Shown here piece by piece: positions 56,550-64,000 of a stretch of DNA of 64,000 bases (positions are counted from its first letter, which is position 1; each line of letters starts with the position of its first letter). The notes under the pieces were generated by a model. It searched no databases, was not told the DNA's origin, and saw nothing but the letters and a program-made list of their open reading frames with translations. Source of the stretch: Lineus longissimus (taxonomy: Eukaryota; Nemertea; Pilidiophora; Heteronemertea; Lineidae); contig NC_088324.1 in the NCBI RefSeq assembly GCF_910592395.1, positions 6,290,953 to 6,354,952 on the forward strand, written 5' to 3'. Both the position numbers and the translations under genes were made by a program.

Positions 56550-57115
56550 CCTATCTGGAAATGCGAAGTACGTGGAGTCTCTAGCTTTTGGGAAAGTGCT
56601 TCAGTTTGATGATAAGCACGCATCTGCAACTCTACCTTATATAAATACATTCAAATACAAACAGATTACAATTACCTTTTATATAAGATTCCTTACGAAC
56701 AAGCTTGCCCAGAATATGTGGGTACATTTCTATACTGATGTAGAAAGAATTAGCGTAGGAGATAACCCACACAAGGAAGTGGAGATTGGTGTTTGGCACA
56801 CGAATACCTCAAAACATATCAATGCACGACACTTTTTCCACTTTTCAGTCGGCTATCAATCGATTGTCAGTCGCAAATGTTGGCAGCATTTTGCTGTTAC
56901 AATTACCAGGAATATATCTACTCCTAAGACCCATGTCAAACTTTATAGGAACGGGAACCTCTTAAGAATGACAAAGTATAAGCGATATAAAAAAACGCAT
57001 AGGTGGAGAAAGGTTTCATTTTTGGGTAAATTCATTCATATGAATCAAATGTCGAATTTTAGGTTTTACCCAACTATCGTGACAAAACTTGATATTTTAA
57101 GGGGCAAAAAAAGAG
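56550..57115 (+). CDS. U10 LamG exon
   Basis: This 188-codon LamG/ConA-like exon is open throughout and close to U3 (changes include N/D in VLQFDDKHASA and PY/TN in FLTNKLAQN). The acceptor is TTATTTCGCAG, the only unit with CAG rather than TAG, and the donor GAG|GTAGGT is phase 1. Landmarks are KCWQHFAVTIT, VKLYRNGNLL and MSNFRFYP. It is flanked by intact leader and PAN exons, making U10 the best candidate for an expressed gene in this window. The 5' phase conflict with the leader remains unless the CAG about 28 bases upstream is used. Confidence 0.82.
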
Positions 57116-58722
57116 GTAGGTTGGTCAACTCGTTAATTATCTGAGCCGGAGGGCTTCACCACGACTTTGAAAACGAGTTTAATATTTTCATATGATGCAC
57201 TGGTCCGAATAGGAATTTTAGGATATTATTGTGCTGGGAGACGTAGTTTTCTTGTGAAAACTTGAATTCATGTTGACATGAGACGACTGTAATTCACCAT
57301 CCAATCAGTCGTTAATGGGCATCATCAGATACCTATGCTAATCAAATAAAAAATCTGCATCGGTCGGAATGGTTCAACCAAATTCTTGTGTCAGGAAAAC
57401 ATCAGGACAATGGCCAATAGTATTGCAGTTCATCAAACGTTATCAGCAAGTTGGTATTTCGAGGACGAAATATACTATGGAAATGTTAGTCTACATATGC
57501 AAGTTGTGGCAATATTTAGATTTTTTAGCATGCGAAATGTCCCCAAACCTCTTCGGCACAAGCAGCTTGTTTTTAAAGGAATGTGTTTATTTTTCTCCTG
57601 TTTCTTAACAAACAATACTTCTGAATGTTTTTGACGATCTGTAAATGTTGTTTGTACTCTTAGTTATAAAAAAAACTATTTTCGTAAATGTTCCCCCTCA
57701 AACCTTCACCTCATTAACAGGGTCACTGAAGGCAGTGAAGGCAGTGTTGCTTTGCCGTGATTTGTTGGGCTAAAGCCTTGCAAACTACGCCTTTTCTTTC
57801 CCACTTTTCTAATTGTTCGAAGCTAACTACGGAAAAGATGACGAATGTACGCACTGCCAGTGTATTTTTATGTGTTCAAACAATTAAAGTTATGTCATCT
57901 GCCACCGAGGTTGTTTGAGGCTCTCCCCGATTCGGCAAGGAAAAAGGAAACATCTATATCTACAGCAAGACGTCACAGCGTAGATCCATTATTGCTCCAT
58001 GCAGCGCCTTACTAGTATCGGTCCTCATGGGGAGGATCGACGCATGGAAGGTTGACTCGGTTCAAATCGAAGTCAACATCGGAATAGCATGATAATTCGA
58101 GCAGATTTTGAATTTTTCCTTTTTTTGTGAAATTGGTCGATGGAAACAACTTTATAGAGGTGACTGGGCAGCCGACTGCTTGGGAATACTGCCCTTCAAT
58201 TACTAATACTAACGGTCCTCCGAAGAAGAATATTTCGGCTGAAATTTAAATATTAGCTTCTTGTCTCCTCCAATAATGAACTTTGGAATAGCTTTCTAGT
58301 ACAATTTGAGAAATATTGGCATCTGTTCAACGAGATAGCTGCCGAAACATGAGCATTAGTTGCAGCGAACATATGCCGAACAGGGTATATCGCAAAAGCT
58401 TTCTTAATTCTTGATATTGTGCTGCTCGAGGGGAAATTGCTGAAAACAATGCATAGGCCTAATCGTGAATGTTGCAGTTGTCTTTATGTCTATAAACACC
58501 TCGAGAGCTTTTTCAAGTGATAAAAGCTTAATTAGCTATCCAGATCAGAGTTCAATATATTCACAAAAATATAGTAATATGTCTAAGGTAAGAGAAGTTC
58601 CTTATATGTAAATTGTCGATCAGACGAATTCCAAGCCAGCTATGTGCCAAAGTATAAACCAGGCACAAGACCAATGATACTGGGTCAATGAAGTTTTGTT
58701 AATGCTTTCGACTCTTCCGTAG
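57116..58722 (+). other. U10 LamG-PAN intron
   Basis: The long form, as in U3, with the full spacer and the 270-base element at 57946-58217. No gene. Confidence 0.6.
57946..58217 (-). repeat. 270-base dispersed element, orientation A (U10)
   Basis: Same orientation as in U3, with small indels that break the minus-strand frame. Confidence 0.55.
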
Positions 58723-58985
58723 CATTCTTGTTCACCAAACAAGGAACAGTGCACGAAACTTTACAAGAATTAGAAGTTGTGGACCATATTCGATCTAAGC
58801 TTGATTGTACCAGAGAATGCTTGAGACAATTCATGACTAGTGAGGCAGAAAGGTGTCTCGGGTTCCTTTACGAAGTCAGAAGGACCAGTTGTGCGGTGTA
58901 CCAAGTATTTGTGTCGATATCATCTTTAAATAATTATGGAGCGACGACAACAAGGTATCAACGACAGGAATTTGCATGCACCTAA
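58723..58985 (+). CDS. U10 PAN/apple exon, terminal
   Basis: This is the last exon of the complete U10 gene. After TCTTCCGTAG, CA completes the LamG codon and the frame reads FLFTKQGTVHETLQELEVVD. Cysteines DCTREC, RCLGF and TSC are in PAN spacing, and the tail RYQRQEFACT ends at the stop (58985). Leader, LamG and this exon together predict a mature protein of about 285 residues with a LamG domain followed by a PAN domain and no membrane anchor. Confidence 0.8.
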
Positions 58986-59791
58986 AGTAATATAGCTCAC
59001 TATCTAAGGAACAAAACAAGATATTACATTTTCATTGAAAACAAGTTGTTGATCTGACCCATCTTCTCTGAAAATGGCATGACGATAGCACTGATAATAA
59101 GTGAGCTGCGAGATAACGACTGAGATAAACAAGAGACAAGGTAGCTCATCAATGTGGTACAAATTAGTTACGTGACTGAAAAATCTAACCCACTTGCACA
59201 ACTTCACATATTACCTATTATCCCTGAAAGTAAAAGCTCTCCGCCATGCAGGGTGAATCCCATCTACAGGTAACTATGCAGCGACGTCAAGCCGATATCA
59301 ACTACAGGAATTTTGAAAATCAATCACAGCGAGTGGAGCTGCAAAATGATAATATGCTCCTAGGATGTCTGTACGGAAAGTTCGGGTGTCAAGGGGAAAA
59401 GGAAATGGGAAAATCGTAATGCTGAAAGTATAAATCGCTTCACATCTGCGGGGTTTTTTGGTTGATGCGTTTGATAACAAGTTAGACCTGTAAGAAAGGC
59501 AATCTAATGAAGAAAACCGCCGACTCATATAACGCATGAGACGATAATAATGACGCAATTAGTCACAAACAGCTCAATATTGATGACTCATCGAAAGTCT
59601 TTAAAAATCTATATCGTAAATCCCCTTAATGATGACTTGGATATTTGTACAAATTTTGACTTTCGCTCTTCTAAATTAATGATATGTACCACACACACAC
59701 AAACAACGAGAGCATTGCTGTAAATACAATTGAAAGTTATTCCAAATTGTGATCATTGAAATTACAGGTGATAAAGATTGATACCTTTTTT
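58986..59791. other. Intergenic block between U10 and U11
   Basis: A standard post-PAN block with the degenerate tail copy near 59250-59325. No gene. Confidence 0.6.
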
Positions 59792-59925
59792 ATTGGCCAC
59801 CCGATATATCCTTTCAAACTCAATCTACTTTCCACTCAAGCAAAAAATGATTTATTAATAACAAAGACACAAGAAACATTTTGTTTCTCATAGCGAGAAC
59901 TCGATCAATATAATATATAGATATT
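59792..59925 (+). promoter_or_regulatory. U11 candidate promoter
   Basis: ATTGG near 59792 and TATAATATATAGATATT at about 59909-59925. Confidence 0.45.
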
Positions 59926-60139
59926 AAACGTATTGACTTCATATAGTTCATATAATGTAATATTACAACGGCGAATTCAAAGCAAACTGGACATCCCAAA
60001 GCTATTTTTCAAATGGTTCAAGGCACTAGGTCGTATTCGACTTGGTACAAGAGTAAGACCGATTATGACAGCTGATCGGAATCATGGCATAGATTCCAAA
60101 AAGGTGCTGTTAATTGACTTCAACTTTTGTTGGTGTCTG

Positions 60140-60239
60140 ATGGTGGCATCAGTGATGATTTCGTTGTCATACGTTATGTGCATTTGTGCGCTTATAACAC
60201 TTAATATAGGAGGTGTGACTGCTGGCTCCCCCCCGAAAG
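60140..60239 (+). CDS. U11 signal-peptide exon
   Basis: This 33-residue leader reads MVASVMISLSYVMCIC, with likely cleavage in GVTA|GS and the phase-1 donor G|GTAAGA at 60239/60240. The open frame continues upstream to 59933, but the conserved MVAS start is preferred. LamG begins at 63917 and the window ends 84 bases into it, so the state of this unit is unknown. The G runs in its intron are interrupted (60447-60464), as in U7. Confidence 0.65.
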
Positions 60240-61797
60240 GTAAGATAGAGACCACGATATAAGGGCATTGTTGTTCCCAACAAGTTAGTCAGTGATTTGG
60301 CTTTAACTTACGAACATAACGTGAAGTCAAAGTACACGCTATATTCTTGACCTAACATGATTGAACAACTGGTCTCAGCCTAAAACACCGATGATGGGCT
60401 AGACGAACATGTGTTAATGCTGAGAGATGAAATGCTTGTGACCACAGGGGGGATGGGGGGTGGGCTGTTCTTAAAATTAAGCTCATTATAGTTTAAGTAT
60501 TCGCTGCAAGAAACTGTCGTTTATGGGTTCTAATATGATTGTTAGCTCTTCTGGATTACAAGCTTGATGGATCTGATCCGGATATACGGTTAGTATATCA
60601 CAGCACATATACAGTAAGTTTGAATTTTATCGGTCTTTTCGCAAGTTAGGCCAAACCTTATTAAAGTGTGCATAATGGGTACAAGAGGGTACGTGTTCAA
60701 AGCACACACTACCGCAAGGAATATTATGACACGATCAGGACAGATTGTCCTGTCATACGATAATGTTTAATTCATGTCATTTGAAAATGACATGAGTAAG
60801 CCAGAGTTTGAAGAAAGCATTGATGCATTCTGATTTGAATGATCACTTAACTTTGAGTGGGCCTAGATCAGTAGATGACTGACCAAAACTAAAGCTGACC
60901 TGTCCGAAATTACACTTTATTTCCAATCATTAAAAAGTCAGTCCATTCGGTTTTTGAAAATGTCCTTTTCTAAATCAATTCCATTACGTTTAAGGTACAT
61001 TCAGATTTCTGACCATAGGAACAGTAGAAATATAAGGCATCACCTGAATCATTATTCTCAAGGTGATCAAAATCAATCCTCACTGTCCTCATCATCTTCA
61101 TCTTAAGGAAGGTCATTAGCAATATTTCTGTACTCCCCGTTTTCATTCCGGATGAGTCCAGCTACCTGAAAGGCACGTGCTGTGGATTCAGAAGGGACGT
61201 CATTCCAAGCTCGGCTATGTAGAATAGATGCAAGGGCTATTCTTTGACAGGTGCCATCGGCTGCAGTATTTGCATGCTTCCAGTCTTTCCAGCGGCGCTG
61301 ACGTGAGCTTTAAATGCCCTCATAATGGTCAAGTCCAAAGGTTGACTCACAGATGGGGTATTCGAAAACCCTGGATCAACAAACACTGGACTGGACTGGA
61401 CTGGACTGGATTCAACGTCACTGCTCACCATCGCCTGCATCAACATGGCGACAACAATGTATTGAGAAACGACGGGGAAATGGGACATGGTATCAGTCTG
61501 ATAAACTTATAGTGGCCAATTCCATCTTCGCCGTGGCTATGCCATGTGCTCGAGTTATTATAAGCTCGGAGGTAAACCTCCATGTTATAAGGGAGTGTGC
61601 TGATTGGTTTCACATCAAAATAGTATGAAAAAAATCTAGAATGTTTTATTGGGGCAGGAGGGAGGAGGCGGGAGGGCAAGAGGAAGGGGAGGGCTGACGG
61701 TATTTGTAGGGCCCGGTAGATGACACGGTCGTAGTTTCTATAGATAGTATTATAGAGGACGCGTTAATTGACTAAATATGGTGGATAATGTACTGAA

Positions 61798-61814
61798 CCC
61801 CCCCCCCCCCCCCC
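61798..61814 (+). repeat. Poly-C tract, 17 C
   Basis: A pure C run inside the Mutator-like element, likely length-unstable. Confidence 0.9.
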
Positions 61815-61915
61815 ACCACGCCTAGCCCTACCCCCCGGGATGTTCAAGGTAACGGTTAGGGCCAGGGGTAGCATTAAATCCTTACAATGGCAGAATATGT
61901 ATAAGAAACTTTGTA

Positions 61916-62031
61916 TATATACTGTGTCGACTCTATTAAGCCGGTTTTGGTCGGTAGGCCTATTTACACGTAATGTAGGCTTTTTCAACAGGCACTCGCA
62001 AACCGGCTTAATAGCGTCTCCACAGTATATA
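61916..62031. repeat. Hairpin element nested in the Mutator-like insertion
   Basis: Arms of about 32 bases, including the perfectly paired CTATTAAGCCGGTTT (61933-61947) and AAACCGGCTTAATAG (62000-62014), extend outward to TATATACTGTG. The spacer is about 52 bases. It could be a small foldback MITE or the end pair of another element. Confidence 0.7.
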
Positions 62032-63916
62032 TCATGTTCATGATGTTGATGATGGAATTAGGCGGGAAGAGATTCGGCAGGGTTGTGGGAATTGTATAAC
62101 TTTTAGAAAAATCCAGGTGGTGGAGGGCGCTGAGTCATAGTCCAGTCCAGTCCAGTCCAGTCCAGTGTTTGTTGATCCAGGGTTTTCGATCGAATACCCT
62201 CATAGATGTGCACCGCGCGGGAATGTTACCAATGAGCACACCAGCTTCTACAATAGGGGTACAGAATTCATCAGCCAAGTGAGGTCTAAACTGATCTAAG
62301 AGTAAAAGCCTTGTATTTGGTTCAAATTCACCAATGAATGGAGAAAAGACTTCATCAAGCCAATGTTGGAGTGTGTCATGATTCTCCCACCCTGGCCATG
62401 ATGAAGTGACACGGACATTTTCAGGAATGTTTCCAAGTCCACAAATTTCTCGGATGAAGCCTGGTTCTGTGAACACAATATGGGCTGGCATTTTTTCCCC
62501 ATTAGATCGAATTGTCAACCCAACGGTGCATCCTAATTTAGAATTGCCCCTTGAAGTTTTAACGTCAACATCCCTCTGTCCCGGAGTAGCTGCCGTATGC
62601 ATGGGCAAAAAGTCCGACTGACAAAAGGTTCATTCATATTGTAAATTGTATGTTGCCTCACTGTGTCCCTGACGTTTCCTTGAAATCTGCGGACACGCTC
62701 ATTAGCGTCAGCTGGAATCGAAGTCGTGTTTCTTGTCTTGCGACGAAATACAATACGTTTCCGTTTCATGAAATCGCTGATCCATCCTGGAGAGCACTGA
62801 AAGAGGGACCGTTCCGGTCGGTTCAAAAGGTAGTTGTCTCTATCATCACCTGGAAGCTCATCCCACCAGCGGTGGAATTCCAGCTCGGCAGCATGGACCA
62901 GATCACCTCTGGAGACGGTGAGGGCAAGACGAGAAATTCGAGAAATCGGTTGTGAGCCTGCTCCTCCACTTGTGGCCATATCCGTCGTGGTAGCTTCTGA
63001 CCCTCCTACTTTGAGCATTGTTCTCAGCCTGTTCCATTAACATTTCCCGATTTGCTATCCATCTTCGCAATGACGTAACTGCAAACCCGAAGCGTCTGGC
63101 ATACTCTGCCACATTAAGCAGCCAACCATGTTCAATCGCATGTTCGCAATCGAGGACGTGGCGCAATCGTACAGTTACACTATAGCTGTTGTGACATCCT
63201 GGTAGTCTAGAACTAGCAACTTCATCATCCTCATCAGTGTCCATAACAATGGCAGTTGAGAGTATAAACACAAGATACAACAGATGTTTTTGAATTTTCG
63301 CATTGGGCATTATCTCCAGCTGGAAAAGCTCTGTCCTGAAGCTTATAGGCCTGCATGTACCATAAACCTACCTGTACCTATTACATCACGGCAAATCGAG
63401 TCAAACAGACCACACGCATTGGGACATCAAGCCTGGCTGAAAATTGATTAGGCCAAGTTGACCCTACTGCCTAGCCAAGGATCTAATGCTTACCTGATTT
63501 CTCCCATTGTGGGCCACAAAATGGTTTTGGCTGTAAACTAGGCCGAAGACCGATAAAATCCGAACTTACTGTATATAGTAACTGGCTTCAGGCCACTTCG
63601 GGTCACTTTAGCCCAATGGTAATAGGCAGGTTTCGCACCGTTACGAACTACGAAAACCGAGCACGAAAATCGAAAGAAGACGAAGAAATATTCTCATAGG
63701 GTAGCAAAATCTAAAGTCTTCTCCTGCTTGTTCGCTGGGGAAGCCTAATGTAACGAAGAATTAGAAATAGTTTTATTATAATACTGCATTAAAATCAATA
63801 GTCTTCACCAGCCAAAAAGCTTAATCAACAACATCACCTTACAACCGGAAAGCAACTATCACTTATATGTTTACCATCCCGTGACCAGCTCAATTTTTTT
63901 CATTTTTATTTCGTAG

Positions 63917-64000
63917 CCTATCTGGAAATGCGAAGTACGTTGAGTCTCTAGTTTTTGGGAAAGTGCTTCAGTTTAGTGATAAGCACGCATCTACAACTCT
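63917..64000 (+). CDS. U11 LamG exon, 5' part (cut by window edge)
   Basis: The exon starts after TTATTTCGTAG and reads LSGNAKYVESLVFGKVLQFS, then DKHAST, up to the window end. The frame is open so far and closely matches the other family 1 LamG exons. It shows that the array continues to the right. Confidence 0.75.

Larger units (their letters stand above)
61356..62199. mobile_element. Mutator-like foldback element with 9-base target duplication
   Basis: It is flanked by TCACAGATG (61347-61355) and TCATAGATG (62200-62208); uninterrupted pogo copies have TCATAGATG once. Inverted ends read GGGTATTCGAAAACCCTGG and then AACAAACACTGG, and continue into ACTGG pentamer repeats. The right end has an extra TCGA. 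It is 844 bases, without a transposase. The 9-base duplication suggests the Mutator/MULE superfamily. Confidence 0.85.
60938..63310 (-). pseudogene. pogo transposase split by insertion (U11)
   Basis: Right of the insertion the minus strand gives the N-terminal HTH block (63310-62903), SPGWISDFMKRKR in a second frame (63018-62533), and a DDE block with IVFTEPGF and LLLLDQFRPHLADEF. Left of it lie SQPLDLTIMRAFKAHVS and the acidic tail. The coding sequence is interrupted within the codons for SMSQPLD, and the frame before NMNE has an extra indel. It is non-functional. Confidence 0.8.
60612..63571 (-). mobile_element. pogo element with nested insertion (U11)
   Basis: CAGTAAGT after TA at 60612; ACTTACTG to 63571, followed by TA. 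The Mutator-like element at 61356-62199 is inserted into the transposase region. About 120 bases of pogo next to that insertion look normal on the left side. Confidence 0.88.

Noticed and set aside
61383-62165. ACTGG/TCCAG repeats as a CRISPR-like or satellite array
   Set aside because: They are simple pentamer runs within the terminal repeats of a transposon, without spacers.
1-64000. Retroelements, tRNA, rRNA or prokaryotic operons
   Set aside because: No reverse-transcriptase motif, no cloverleaf or rRNA-like block and no operon structure was seen; splice sites and transposon types show a eukaryote.

Overview
This is intron-rich, AT-leaning eukaryotic DNA, most likely from a marine invertebrate. 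The pointers are phase-1 extracellular domain exons, pogo, piggyBac and Tc1-type transposons, frequent 'aggcct' words, and an intergenic repeat built on TGACCTCTGTGACCTTGA followed by GAC microsatellites. The phylum cannot be fixed from the sequence. Nothing prokaryotic is present, and I saw no rRNA, tRNA or CRISPR.

The window is one tandem array of a small secreted-protein gene, all on the + strand. Each unit was originally: promoter (ATTGG box plus TATATA), signal-peptide exon (SP), a long intron, a LamG/concanavalin-A-like exon of about 188 codons, a second intron, and a PAN/apple exon of about 60-86 codons that carries the stop. I number the units U0 (only its last 65 bases at the left edge) to U11 (cut at the right edge). 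U1, U2 and U4 keep only an SP exon. U3 has a truncated SP exon plus LamG and PAN. U5 and U6 are a diverged 'family 2' pair, related by a 10.2-kb tandem duplication. U7 has a nonsense codon in LamG. U8 lost its SP exon and has a LamG frameshift. U9 and U10 are complete and open. U11 enters LamG at the right edge.

In family 1 the SP-LamG intron carries one pogo/Tigger element on the minus strand, always at the same TA site and with matching terminal inverted repeats. Its transposase carries shared lesions, so the element was dead before the host duplications copied it. Family 2 lacks pogo at that site. There the intron holds a piggyBac element at a TTAA site, present in both copies with a shared nonsense codon and a lost catalytic Asp. 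Single-copy insertions are a Tc1-type element (49002-50664, TA site), a 1.4-kb repeat element (51191-52584), a MITE (21360-21957) and a Mutator-like foldback element with 9-bp target duplications (61356-62199). Because units are paralogous, the empty sites can be read directly from neighbouring units.

The most interesting biology is the gene family itself. The products are predicted secreted LamG-PAN proteins, lectin-like in architecture. Between neighbouring units the middle of the LamG exon differs far more than the introns beside it, and almost all differences change the amino acid. This is what a diversifying recognition-type family would look like, although one member of the clearest pair is a pseudogene. 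Array turnover is also visible: chimeric pogo/SP junctions, whole-exon deletions, and an SP exon re-attached to the 3' end of the intron.
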